DNA of 64,000 nucleotides from Bacillota bacterium (GTDB taxonomy: Bacteria; Bacillota; Clostridia; Peptostreptococcales; Anaerovoracaceae). Below, one piece after another: positions 15,845 through 23,645 of this stretch. Position numbers and translations under genes: made by a program. How positions within the stretch are numbered: the stretch's first letter is position 1; each line of letters starts with the position of its first letter. The DNA is taken from assembly GCA_022793795.1 (NCBI GenBank), contig JAAWDM010000022.1, positions 27,586-91,585 of the forward strand, in the 5' to 3' direction. A model generated the notes under the pieces. It had not been told where the DNA came from, did no database searches, and was given only the letters and a program-made list of their open reading frames with translations.

Positions 15845-17503
15845 AGGCCTGCTGTCCCGATCCTCGGCTGTGACAGAAGAACCCAGATTGAGAGAAGCCT
15901 TCTCCAGTTCCAATACGATGTTGTTGATGTCTCTTAACCTCTCCGGTGAAATACAGCCGCCTACAGCGCCTCTAGCAGCAGCCAAAAGGCCCTCCAAATT
16001 CTGCTCCACCTGGGTCAGCTTTTCCTTCAGGTTCTCCACATCCTCTGCATCGATGGCCTCCTGGATGACCTCGTCCTTGCTGAGCAGTTTGCCGCTTTCC
16101 AGTTCGAATTCGGAATTTCCTTCCACCACCACTGGATCATAACCATACATCTGCTGTATCTTTGCTGCAAAATCGTGTTTGGAATCCATTTCCCCATGAA
16201 CCAGGAAAATCTGTTTTGGCTTTTGCTGAAATCCGCCTAACCAGTCTAAGAGTCCTTTCTGATCCGCATGACCGGAAAATCCCTCTAGATTATAAATTTC
16301 AGCGTTGACATTGATGGTCTCTCCAAAGAGTCTAATCTCCTTAGCCCCCTGCACCAGCATTTTTCCTAAAGTGCCTTCCGCCTGATATCCCACAAATACC
16401 ACGCTGTTTCTTGCATCCCACAGATTATGTTTCAGGTGATGGCGAATTCTGCCTGCCTCGCACATGCCGCTGGCAGATATGATAATCTTTGGTGTCTTAT
16501 CCGTATTGAGCATCTGAGAATCTGCTGTGTTTCTGGTGAACTTGAGATTTTTAAAATCCAGAGGATTATCGCCGCTCATAATATAGGCGCGGGTTTCTTC
16601 ATCGAATACCTGTGCATTCTTTCTGAACACTTCTGTGGCAGTGGTAGCCATAGGGCTATCGATATACACGTTGACATGCTCCAAATCCTTCTGATATTTT
16701 GGATTTTGCTCATAAAACATGTTGAACTGATAGATCAATTCCTGGGTTCTTCCCACTGCAAAGGATGGAATAATCACATTGCCGCCCCGCTTTATGGTCT
16801 TTAATGTAATATCAATGAGCTGATCGATACTGGTGGAATTTGCCGGATGAAGCCGGTTTCCATATGTGGTTTCCATGATCACATAGTCGGCCTTTTTAAT
16901 CTTTACAGGATTTCTTAAAATTGGTCGATCCATAACGCCTAAATCTCCGGAAAATACGATTTTGCTGGTAGTCTCCCCCTCGTCAATCCAAAGTTCTGTC
17001 ACAGCGGAGCCCAAAATGTGGCCTGCGTCATTGAACACAATACGCATGCTATCATTGATCTCAATCAGCTGGTCATAGAGCACCGGTTTGACCAATTTCA
17101 AAGCAGCTTCTGCATCCCTAACCGTATACAGGGGCTCTACCGGCGGCTTTCCAGTTCTGGCGTTCTTTCTGCTCTGCCACTCTGCATCCTTTTCGTGGAT
17201 ATAGCCGCTGTCCTTGAGCATTACCTCCAATAAATCTGCTGTAGCATCGGTACAGTAAATATTTCCTGCAAAACCTCTCTTTACCAAAAGAGGTAATCTG
17301 CCACAGTGATCGATATGTGCATGGCTTAAGATGACACATTCAATTTCAGCTGGCTCAAAGGGAAACGGTTCTTCATTGAGTTTCTCCATCTCCTTACCGC
17401 CCTGAAACTGACCGCAGTCCAGCAATATCTTATGATTTTCTGTTGAAATCATGTGGCAGGAACCTGTCACGCTCATGGATGCTCCGCAAAATTTAATCTT
17501 CAT
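15830..17503 (-). CDS. MBL-fold beta-CASP RNA-processing nuclease (YSH1/CPSF-like)
   Basis: A 557-residue metallo-beta-lactamase protein of the RNA-specific exonuclease group. The two-zinc motif HAHIDH is at residues 61-66; the later metal ligands are expected in GHILGSAV and FSGDLG. The beta-CASP module follows (ETTYGNRLHP, IIPSFAVGRTQELIY, ISASGMCEAGRIRHHL), and the RMMBL region is present (FSGHADQKGLLDW, FLVHGEMDSKHDF). The last about 85 residues form an acidic, probably coiled-coil extension not needed for catalysis (EAIDAEDVENLKEKLTQVEQ). Related bacterial proteins process or degrade RNA in the cytosol. It is 20 bp from the glpP-type gene, so the two may be co-transcribed. Confidence 0.9.
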   Translation of the reverse strand: MKIKFCGASMSVTGSCHMISTENHKILLDCGQFQGGKEMEKLNEEPFPFEPAEIECVILSHAHIDHCGRLPLLVKRGFAGNIYCTDATADLLEVMLKDSGYIHEKDAEWQSRKNARTGKPPVEPLYTVRDAEAALKLVKPVLYDQLIEINDSMRIVFNDAGHILGSAVTELWIDEGETTSKIVFSGDLGVMDRPILRNPVKIKKADYVIMETTYGNRLHPANSTSIDQLIDITLKTIKRGGNVIIPSFAVGRTQELIYQFNMFYEQNPKYQKDLEHVNVYIDSPMATTATEVFRKNAQVFDEETRAYIMSGDNPLDFKNLKFTRNTADSQMLNTDKTPKIIISASGMCEAGRIRHHLKHNLWDARNSVVFVGYQAEGTLGKMLVQGAKEIRLFGETINVNAEIYNLEGFSGHADQKGLLDWLGGFQQKPKQIFLVHGEMDSKHDFAAKIQQMYGYDPVVVEGNSEFELESGKLLSKDEVIQEAIDAEDVENLKEKLTQVEQNLEGLLAAARGAVGGCISPERLRDINNIVLELEKASLNLGSSVTAEDRDSRPLSEQ

Positions 17504-17523
17504 AACCTTCCCCCTACTATTTC

Positions 17524-18084
17524 TTATTTATAGTCCCAAAGTCTCCTGCAAGCCGTGGAAACCGCCGTAGCGCCTGCTTCTAAAGCATTGTCCACTTCCT
17601 CCTCAAACTCCAACAAGCCCCCCACTAAGATAGGCGTATTCACCTTTTGGGCAAATTCCTTTATCTTTTTTACCACAACTCCTGGCATAATCTCTACCAC
17701 CTCTGGTTTGGCAATACGAATGGACTCTACCGCTGTGTCTACAGAGTGAGAATCCACAACAAAAAACCTCTGTACCGTTGCCAAGCCCAAATCTCTGGCA
17801 GGACGAATCAAGTTGGTTTTAGTGGTCAGAATCCCATCGGCTCCCAACTTCTTTAAAAACTCCATTCCAGCTCTATCTTTTCCAATACCTTCCGAAAAGT
17901 CCATATGGATAAATAATTTCTTTCCTGCATCGTGGCTCCGCTGGATATGATCCGCCACTGTCAGGATACTGCTATATTGCAAAAAAATTACATCCACTGA
18001 CGAATCTAAAGCTGCAATAAAATCCTCTTCCGTCCTCACGGACGCCGCAACACATCTGTTATCAAAAACTGACATCTCTCCCAT
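17524..18084 (-). CDS. glpP: Glycerol-3-phosphate-responsive antiterminator GlpP
   Basis: A 186-residue TIM-barrel RNA-binding regulator. Family hallmarks are seen: IFLQYSSILTVADHIQRSH, KLFIHMDFSEGIGKD (phosphate/G3P site), GILTTKTNLIRPARDLGL, VQRFFVVDSHSVDTAVES, PEVVEIMPGVVVKKI and ILVGGLLEFEEEVDNALEAGATAVSTACRRLW. In B. subtilis GlpP with glycerol-3-phosphate prevents termination in the leaders of glpF-glpK and glpD. No glycerol genes are in this window, so here it must act in trans, or on another target. Starts at the ATG 18084. Confidence 0.93.
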   Translation of the reverse strand: MGEMSVFDNRCVAASVRTEEDFIAALDSSVDVIFLQYSSILTVADHIQRSHDAGKKLFIHMDFSEGIGKDRAGMEFLKKLGADGILTTKTNLIRPARDLGLATVQRFFVVDSHSVDTAVESIRIAKPEVVEIMPGVVVKKIKEFAQKVNTPILVGGLLEFEEEVDNALEAGATAVSTACRRLWDYK

Positions 18085-18149
18085 CTCCCGTCTCTATTCT
18101 CCTTTTTCATCTAATATCTAAAAATATTGATTCTGATAATCCCTTCCTT

Positions 18150-18947
18150 TTATCGCAAATCTCCACCATGAAAATCGGAACCTTCCGTAATGTGAAGATG
18201 ATATTTTGCCGCCAAATCCACAAATCGAAGGGTCTCCTCATGAGTATGGGTTGGATAATAACATTCCAATCCCTTTAAGCCCAGCTTTTTAAGACTGCAC
18301 AAAAGTTCCTCAAAATTTTTCCAATAGGCCTCGCTGTCTCTACTGCCCAGCTTCTTTATCTTTGCAGGATGAGCGAGCACTGTTATACCGCCTGCATTTC
18401 TTAACAAATCGATGGCCTCCTCGGCTGAAATTTTCTGCCTTGGTATGGCCTTTATCGCTTCTGACTCCAAAAGTTTGCCTGGTGCGAAAGCGTCTTTTGG
18501 ATTCCTTATATATCCCTTCCTGGCTAAAGCCCTGGCAAAGTTAGGCTTTCCTATATAAGTCTGTCCAGGTCTCTGTATCAGGTCTTCCTCAGTTAAATCG
18601 TATCCCATATCCTGCAATGCTTTTAGTAGCTTTTCATTGCGAGTCCGCCGATACCTTTTCAACTCTTCCATCTTCTGGTTCAGGGGTTCATTGTCTGGAT
18701 CAAAGCGATAACCCAGCAGGTGCAATTCCTTATCCTCATAACTGACCGCAAGTTCCACCCCAGCAATCACCTGCATACGCAGGGCCTCTCCTGCAATCAT
18801 CGCCTCCTTCACACCATCAATGCCATCATGATCGGTGATGGAGATAATATCATATTCTTCATCGTGGTATTTTCTTACCAGATCGGTGGGCTTCATCACA
18901 CCGTCGGAACACCAGGAATGAACGTGATAGTCCACTTTATAGCCCAT
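18150..18947 (-). CDS. PHP-domain phosphoesterase (RNase AM/YciV-like)
   Basis: 265 residues with the polymerase-and-histidinol-phosphatase fold. The first metal motif DYHVHSWCSDG is at the N terminus, followed by SITDHDG, GVELAVSYEDKELHLLGY, VLAHPAKI and the C-terminal TEGSDFHGGD. This arrangement, with an inserted helical region at residues 95-185, matches nucleoside 3',5'-bisphosphate phosphatases/RNase AM that trim 5' ends of RNA or recycle pAp. Cytosolic, three-metal enzyme. It lies 8 bp from the DJ-1-family gene, so the two are probably co-transcribed. Confidence 0.9.
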   Translation of the reverse strand: MGYKVDYHVHSWCSDGVMKPTDLVRKYHDEEYDIISITDHDGIDGVKEAMIAGEALRMQVIAGVELAVSYEDKELHLLGYRFDPDNEPLNQKMEELKRYRRTRNEKLLKALQDMGYDLTEEDLIQRPGQTYIGKPNFARALARKGYIRNPKDAFAPGKLLESEAIKAIPRQKISAEEAIDLLRNAGGITVLAHPAKIKKLGSRDSEAYWKNFEELLCSLKKLGLKGLECYYPTHTHEETLRFVDLAAKYHLHITEGSDFHGGDLR

Positions 18948-18955
18948 GGTTCACC

Positions 18956-19510
18956 TTACCTTTCCAGCAGCAAGTCCCTTTTCAAGTCAACTGCCGTCTC
19001 TTCTCCGCGTAAAAATGTAACGATTTCCAATGCGAACAACATGGCTGTGGAAGGCCCCTGAGATGTAATCAGATTTCCGTCCCTAACCACCGGCATATCT
19101 ACTGCAATCCCATCTTCGAGATGGGATTCCATTCCCGGATAGATGGTAGCCTGCCGTCCGCCAAGGACATGATGTTTCCCAAAGACCATGGGCGCTGCAC
19201 AGATAGCGGCCATAGGTTTTTCCATCTGATAAAAGGCTAAAATCTGCGCTTTCAGCCCCTCATGATCGGCAAGGTGTAAGGCTCCCGGCATACCGCCTGG
19301 CAAAACCATCATCTGACAGTTTTCATAGGATACTTCTTCAAAAAGCATATCGGCAACAACTGGAATACCATGAGCTCCTTCTACAACCCTTTCGCCGGTT
19401 ATAGATACAGTTACGGCTTCTATTTCCACCCTACGCAGCAAATCAACCACTGTCAGCGCTTCAATCTCTTCAAATCCTGTAGCAAGATGTACAAAAACCA
19501 TAACCCTCAC
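18956..19510 (-). CDS. DJ-1/PfpI family protein (YajL-like)
   Basis: 184 residues of the class I glutamine amidotransferase-like fold. The nucleophile elbow cysteine is Cys104 in AAICAAPMVF, and Glu15/Glu18 lie in GFEEIEALT; LPGGMPGALHL and TSQGPSTAMLFALEIV are standard DJ-1 landmarks. Related proteins are proposed to act as chaperones, as glyoxalases, or in protein/DNA deglycation; which applies here cannot be told. It precedes the PHP phosphoesterase by 8 bp. Confidence 0.92.
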   Translation of the reverse strand: MRVMVFVHLATGFEEIEALTVVDLLRRVEIEAVTVSITGERVVEGAHGIPVVADMLFEEVSYENCQMMVLPGGMPGALHLADHEGLKAQILAFYQMEKPMAAICAAPMVFGKHHVLGGRQATIYPGMESHLEDGIAVDMPVVRDGNLITSQGPSTAMLFALEIVTFLRGEETAVDLKRDLLLER

Positions 19511-19562
19511 CTTTTCCTTTCATCTTTAGCGAACACAGCAACCGCTTGACCGCTTTGCTCCA

Positions 19563-20237
19563 TCAGTAAAAAATACGCGGCGGTCTGGTCAATCTATAGT
19601 GAAGATATGCTACCAAACCAGTCAAAATCAATGAAATTGCCAGCAAGAATATGGCCATCATTCCCCAAAAATCTCCGCTAAGAAGTTCCGCCAGTTTAGA
19701 ACCGTCAGCCCAAGTCCGCATACCGATCAGGCGGAAGAGGCCTTCCCGTATATTTTCCAGATGAACCGCCATAAATAAAAGACCCGATAAAATCACAGTC
19801 AATCCCGCCGCCGGCCAAAAAGCAATGCGTAGTACCTTTTTTTCATCGTTTTTTATATTAACTGCATAGATAATAACCAGTAAAATCAATGCGACTACAC
19901 ACAACATACTTGTGATGTCAATTACGCTTTTCAGCATCAACATGTTATAACTATCCCGTCCATCAAAAATCCCAAGTTGGTCATACCCAGTATCCTCCAT
20001 AACCTGAAACTCTTCAGGCCGAAAGCTATTCATAAAGTCAGCCAGTGCATCTGCCATTTCTGTACTGCTCAACGAGGTATAAAGCCCGTCAACTACCCGT
20101 GAATCGTTAAAATAAAATAAATAGACATCGGGAAGCCGAAATCCAATATTTAAACTAAGCGTAATAACCAAAACAGGAATCATGATTACGATTATGATAG
20201 ATGATAATGTCTTAAATCTACCCATCACAGTAACCAT
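19563..20237 (-). CDS. DUF1461-type integral membrane protein
   Basis: About 224 residues from the ATG at 20237 (MVTVMGRFKTL), which has AGGAAG upstream; a TTG six codons earlier is possible. Four to five membrane helices are visible: IIIVIMIPVLVITLSLNIGF, a pair in the middle (SMLCVVALILLVIIYAVNI; AAGLTVILSGLLFMAV) and one near the C terminus (MMAIFLLAISLILTGLVAYL), with an extracytoplasmic loop (LPDVYLFYFNDSR; DYQ-type FRPEEFQVM) between the first two. This layout and the YxFYFN region fit TIGR01906/DUF1461 proteins of unknown function, common in Clostridia. Family assignment is by recollection of the pattern. Confidence 0.65.
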   Translation of the reverse strand: MVTVMGRFKTLSSIIIVIMIPVLVITLSLNIGFRLPDVYLFYFNDSRVVDGLYTSLSSTEMADALADFMNSFRPEEFQVMEDTGYDQLGIFDGRDSYNMLMLKSVIDITSMLCVVALILLVIIYAVNIKNDEKKVLRIAFWPAAGLTVILSGLLFMAVHLENIREGLFRLIGMRTWADGSKLAELLSGDFWGMMAIFLLAISLILTGLVAYLHYRLTRPPRIFY

Positions 20238-20262
20238 CCTTTCTCTTCCTACCAAACTTCTC

Positions 20263-20392
20263 TATGCGTTCGTTATAACATGACATCCCCTAGCCTTCCA
20301 CAGGTCATGTTTCAATGAACGCTTCCTTGCGGCAACGCCGGCGCTCACATCCGCCACATCACAGAGCGCATCCCTATGCGTTCATTATAACA
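20263..20392. repeat. Dispersed intergenic repeat, copy A
   Basis: TATGCGTTCGTTATAACA (20263) recurs as TATGCGTTCATTATAACA (20375), and an inverted copy (GTCATGTTTCAATGAACGC) sits between them at 20304-20322. Bases 20311-20340, ending CTTGCGGCAACGCCG, are identical to 32204-32233 of copy B. Three copies of the GAACGC arm allow two mutually exclusive hairpins, plus a small CGGC-GTT-GCCG stem. Confidence 0.8.
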
Positions 20393-20566
20393 CATTCCCT
20401 GTCTCGCGACCACGGTTTTTTGTGAAGAGTTTGAAAAGCTTTGGCAGAAAATAGAAAGTACCGACGCCCCAAAAAGAGCGGCACCGATTCCTGTATAAAA
20501 TATATTCGATTTTAAGAAAATTTCTTTTTGACTTGTTAGTTCATGTGCCATGCACTCCTCAGACAT
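20345..20566 (-). CDS. Doubtful small membrane protein, 3' end inside the repeat
   Basis: A 73-codon frame (possible starts 20566 or 20551) with GAGGAG near the second ATG. The part outside the repeat encodes MAHELTSQKEIFLKSNIFYT followed by a hydrophobic helix (GIGAALFGASVLSIFC). The last 20 or so residues are read from the dispersed repeat and are therefore unlikely to be ancestral. It may be a gene fragment truncated by repeat insertion or spurious. The stretch 20567-20799 upstream is AT-rich and shows no gene. Confidence 0.3.
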   Translation of the reverse strand: MSEECMAHELTSQKEIFLKSNIFYTGIGAALFGASVLSIFCQSFSNSSQKTVVARQGMCYNERIGMRSVMWRM

Positions 20567-20799
20567 GGCAAAATAAAATCATCAGTTTAATTAGAATAAC
20601 CTAACCACCAGACAAAACAGCACATTCCTTTTCTGTCTTTTCCTGTTTAATTCCCATGAAGGAGACATTCCATTAGTTTTGATAGATTATAAGTTAGTTT
20701 ATTATAACTTCATTGTAATATATTATCTCACCTATTTTTCCCGTCAACAACATTTCTCATAAAACCCCCGAAACGATGAAATCCCCGATCAAATGGAAG

Positions 20800-21249
20800 T
20801 TAATACTCCTTTATCATAACAAAGTTTGTGAGATAAATTCCTTGCCGTTCTACCTGCTGTTCTTCAACAACTTTATATCCTCTTTTCTCAAAAAAAGGTT
20901 TTGCTGTAATAGAAGCGTACGTTGTAATATTTCCTTTAAAGGCCTGCTCAAGTTGAGTGCAAATTACAGTTGCAATTCCTCTTCCTTGATAATCAGCACG
21001 AACAAATAAGCGGTCAAGATATCCAGCGCTATCTATATCCCCAAAGCCTACAATGACTTCATTTTCAACCGCAACTATGCTGAAATGCTCTTGAAGCGAT
21101 TGGTTCCATTTGTCTAAATCTACTTGTCCTGTTGCCCATGCATCAAGTTGCGTTTTAGTGTAATCTTTTGCATTAACAGTATGAACCGTATTATAAAATA
21201 ACTCAGTCAATTCTCTACAATCTGATTGCTGATACTTTCTAATCTCCAT
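20800..21249 (-). CDS. GNAT-family N-acetyltransferase
   Basis: 149 residues with the GNAT core: beta strands ending LDRLFVRADYQGRGIATVIC, where RADYQGRGIA (84-93) is the acetyl-CoA pyrophosphate loop, and the C-terminal KPFFEKRGYKVVEEQQVER motif. Resembles the YafP-like group; substrate unknown (small amine or toxin). The gene is more AT-rich than its neighbours and monocistronic, so acquisition by transfer is possible. The 290 bp upstream, 21250-21539, hold only the pduL terminator. Confidence 0.88.
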   Translation of the reverse strand: MEIRKYQQSDCRELTELFYNTVHTVNAKDYTKTQLDAWATGQVDLDKWNQSLQEHFSIVAVENEVIVGFGDIDSAGYLDRLFVRADYQGRGIATVICTQLEQAFKGNITTYASITAKPFFEKRGYKVVEEQQVERQGIYLTNFVMIKEY

Positions 21250-21411
21250 TTTTCATTTTTCCAGTATATTTTATTATATTCCCGATTTATCGACTAAAGT
21301 ATACCAGCAATACCAACGACATTCAACCCTCTTTTATAGGCGCTGATAGTAATGGAGTGGCAAGTAATACCTCGTTATATACCTGGCACAGCTTGTTGGC
21401 GGCCTACACAA

Positions 21412-21447
21412 CGAAGAAACGGCATAGCCCTAAAGCTACGCCGTTTT
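21412..21447 (-). terminator. Intrinsic terminator-like hairpin after pduL
   Basis: On the minus strand AAACGGCGTAGC pairs with GCTATGCCGTTT around a TTTAGG loop, followed by CTTCGTTG. Stem of 12 with one mismatch, about 95 bp downstream of the pduL stop; the U-tract is weak. Confidence 0.55.
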
Positions 21448-21539
21448 CCGAAAACATTTCTAATACTGTCTTATGAGCGCCGCCCGCATAGTAGACATTT
21501 AAGTCCACTATATGGAGCCCCCTTGATATTACAATTTGA

Positions 21540-22112
21540 CTATTTAATAATGGTGCATACGCTGTCAGGACCGCAGCCTGCTGCGTTTCCTTCATCTGTA
21601 TCCAGATGTACTTCTCTCTCATGCTTTACGCCGGCTCTAACCAGTACGTTATCGAATATCAGACCTCTCTCACCTTCGATTTTGATGCTTACCACATCGC
21701 CGTCCTTTACGCCGGCTTCTGCAGCCTGCTCATCGTTAAGATGTACGTGTCTCAATGCGATAATCACGCCGTGATCGATTTCGATTTCACCGCAAGGCCC
21801 AACGATTTTGCAGCCTGGAGTACCTTCCAGCTTACCAGATTCTCTAATCGGCGCCTTAATACCGATACCTCTTGCATCGGTCATAGCCAGTTCAACCTGG
21901 GTTTCCTTTCTGGCCGGTCCCAGCACTCTCATACCCTTAATGGTTCCCTTAGGACCTACGATATCAACCTTTTCCTCGCAGGCAAACTGTCCCGGCTGGG
22001 TCAGCGGTTTGGTCGGAGTCAACTGATAACCCTTTCCAAACAATGCTTCAATGTGTTCTTCACTTAAGTGTAAATGTTTGTTGGATAAACCAATTTTTAC
22101 TTCATAAGCCAT
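21540..22112 (-). CDS. pduL: Phosphate propanoyltransferase / phosphotransacylase
   Basis: 190 residues of the PduL family, which exchanges CoA and phosphate on short acyl groups (acetyl-CoA or propionyl-CoA to acyl phosphate) and is unrelated to Pta. Zinc-ligand histidines are in SNKHLHLS (His13, His15) and ALRHVHLND, and the C-terminal REVHLDTDEGNAAG motif is present. It has no N-terminal encapsulation peptide and no microcompartment shell genes are near, so it is probably cytosolic, yielding ATP in acid fermentation together with an acyl kinase elsewhere. That fits the CoA-based fermentation operon at the right end of the window. Confidence 0.93.
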   Translation of the reverse strand: MAYEVKIGLSNKHLHLSEEHIEALFGKGYQLTPTKPLTQPGQFACEEKVDIVGPKGTIKGMRVLGPARKETQVELAMTDARGIGIKAPIRESGKLEGTPGCKIVGPCGEIEIDHGVIIALRHVHLNDEQAAEAGVKDGDVVSIKIEGERGLIFDNVLVRAGVKHEREVHLDTDEGNAAGCGPDSVCTIIK

Positions 22113-22156
22113 TTCTCTATGTATCTCCTTTGCATAAATATTGATAACCTATTGAT

Positions 22157-22696
22157 TCAGCCCTCTAAATAGCTGATATATGGCAGATTTCTGTATTTCT
22201 GATCATAGTCAAGACCATAGCCTACGATAAACAGATTTTCTACCTCAAAACCTATGTATTCTGCCTTTACATCTGCAACTCTTCTGGATGGTTTGTCCAA
22301 AAGGGTACAGATGCGAATACTCTTAGGATTTCTATCCGCCAAACGCTCTTTCAGATATTTCAACGTGGTGCCGGTATCGATAATATCTTCAATAATGATG
22401 ACGTTCTTGCCATAGATATTGCCTTCCAAATCCTTCTTCATCTTTACCACGCCGGAAGTGGTCATACCGGAACCATAGCTGGAGGCTACCACGAAATCGA
22501 TTTCCGTATCAATGGTAATATTCTTCATCAAATCGGCCATCCAAACCACAGCCCCCCGAAGGGTGCCCACCAGATAGACAGACTCGCCGGCGTAGTCCTG
22601 GGAAATCTGCTTGCCCAGTTCCTTGGCTCTCTGCTGAATTTGCTCCTCTGTAAACAGAATCGTTCCTACTACATTATTCTCCATATTTTGCTCCAT
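22157..22696 (-). CDS. hpt: Hypoxanthine phosphoribosyltransferase
   Basis: Salvages hypoxanthine and guanine with PRPP to IMP and GMP. The start is taken at 22696 (MEQNMENNVVG, 179 residues, GGAAG six bases upstream); 22684 is also possible. The PRPP-binding motif VIIIEDIIDTGTTLKYL is intact, as are LVGTLRGAVVWMADL (pyrophosphate loop) and the purine-contact region FIVGYGLDYDQKYRNLPYI. The start overlaps the end of the upstream DUF1232 gene. Cytosolic. Confidence 0.95.
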   Translation of the reverse strand: MEQNMENNVVGTILFTEEQIQQRAKELGKQISQDYAGESVYLVGTLRGAVVWMADLMKNITIDTEIDFVVASSYGSGMTTSGVVKMKKDLEGNIYGKNVIIIEDIIDTGTTLKYLKERLADRNPKSIRICTLLDKPSRRVADVKAEYIGFEVENLFIVGYGLDYDQKYRNLPYISYLEG

Positions 22697-23057
22697 TGGT
22701 TTCTTCCGGGGATGCATCTCTGCCAGTCCCGTCTTCATGAAATTCATCTACCGTATATTCTACACCTTCTACCATATCTTTTCCACGAAAATTTTTTGAA
22801 TAATCCACTTCTTTTTCGCCGACCCAATATGCATCCAGCGTATCTTTCAGATGCCACAGAATCCAAATCCACAGCACCAAGTCGTCTAAAAAGCCAAAGG
22901 GAAACAATACCGGCGGAATCAAATCCACAGGTAAAAACAAATAGATGATACCCAGCACCACTAGCAATTTCTTCCGCTTAGGCACAGTTTTATCCGCCAT
23001 CATATACTTAATGGCTTTTATTCTGCTAAAAATCACTCTAAAACTGATAAAATTCAT
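22674..23057 (-). CDS. DUF1232 (YkvA-like) membrane-associated protein
   Basis: 127 residues. The core YLFLPVDLIPPVLFPFGFLDD with the following LVLWIWILWHLKDTLDAY is the DUF1232 signature: a hydrophobic hairpin with P-x-D-L-I-P and an acidic FLDD. The C-terminal 35 residues are acidic and disordered (TVDEFHEDGTGRD). Function unknown; some family members are linked to membrane stress. It starts directly after the ysxC stop (no gap) and overlaps hpt, so it is part of the lon-ysxC-hpt transcription unit. Confidence 0.85.
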   Translation of the reverse strand: MNFISFRVIFSRIKAIKYMMADKTVPKRKKLLVVLGIIYLFLPVDLIPPVLFPFGFLDDLVLWIWILWHLKDTLDAYWVGEKEVDYSKNFRGKDMVEGVEYTVDEFHEDGTGRDASPEETNGAKYGE

Positions 23058-23645
23058 CTATGCCTCCAACAGCTTCTCCATCTGCTCCAGCAAAACCTCC
23101 TGTCCCGTCCGTTTCAATGCAGACACAGGAATCACCACATCCTCTGGAGCCATGTCTAACGTCTTCCGAATCAGGCTGATACATTTTTGCATCTCATTTC
23201 TGGAAACCTTGTCTGCCTTGGTAGCCACCACAATGCCAGAAAGACCATAATGTTTCAAATAGTCATACATCTGTACATCCTGCTTAGACGGTGCATGACG
23301 AATATCCACCAGTTGTATGACCTTTTTTAATCCTTGCCGTGACTGGAAGTAGGCTTCCATCATTTCTCCCCAATTCTCTGTCACCGACTTGGACACCTTA
23401 GCATACCCATAACCTGGTAAATCCACAATGCGAAAGGCATCGTTAATCCGATAAAAATTGATGGTTCTAGTCTTTCCCGGGCTGCCCGATACGCGAGCTA
23501 AACTCTTCCTTCCTGTAAGAAGGTTGAGAAGGGAAGATTTTCCCACATTGGAGCGGCCGGCAAAGGCAACCTCCGCCATGGTATCAGGTGGATATTGGGC
23601 TGGTCTTACGGCAACCGCCTCCAATTCCGCTATTTTAATTATCAT
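23058..23645 (-). CDS. ysxC: Ribosome biogenesis GTPase YsxC/EngB
   Basis: 195-residue circularly ordinary TRAFAC GTPase for 50S subunit maturation. G1 is GRSNVGKS (30-37), G2 RTINFY, G3 DLPGYGYA, G4 TKADKV, G5 VSAL. Length is typical. Overlaps lon by 4 bp at its start, a conserved clustering in Firmicutes (lon-ysxC). Downstream DUF1232 gene follows with no spacing. Confidence 0.96.
   Translation of the reverse strand: MIIKIAELEAVAVRPAQYPPDTMAEVAFAGRSNVGKSSLLNLLTGRKSLARVSGSPGKTRTINFYRINDAFRIVDLPGYGYAKVSKSVTENWGEMMEAYFQSRQGLKKVIQLVDIRHAPSKQDVQMYDYLKHYGLSGIVVATKADKVSRNEMQKCISLIRKTLDMAPEDVVIPVSALKRTGQEVLLEQMEKLLEA

Noticed and set aside
21481..21520. Short hairpin TAGTAGAC/GTCCACTA downstream of pduL
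   Set aside because: Eight-pair stem with a G-U pair and no U-tract; the hairpin at 21412-21447 is a better transcript end.
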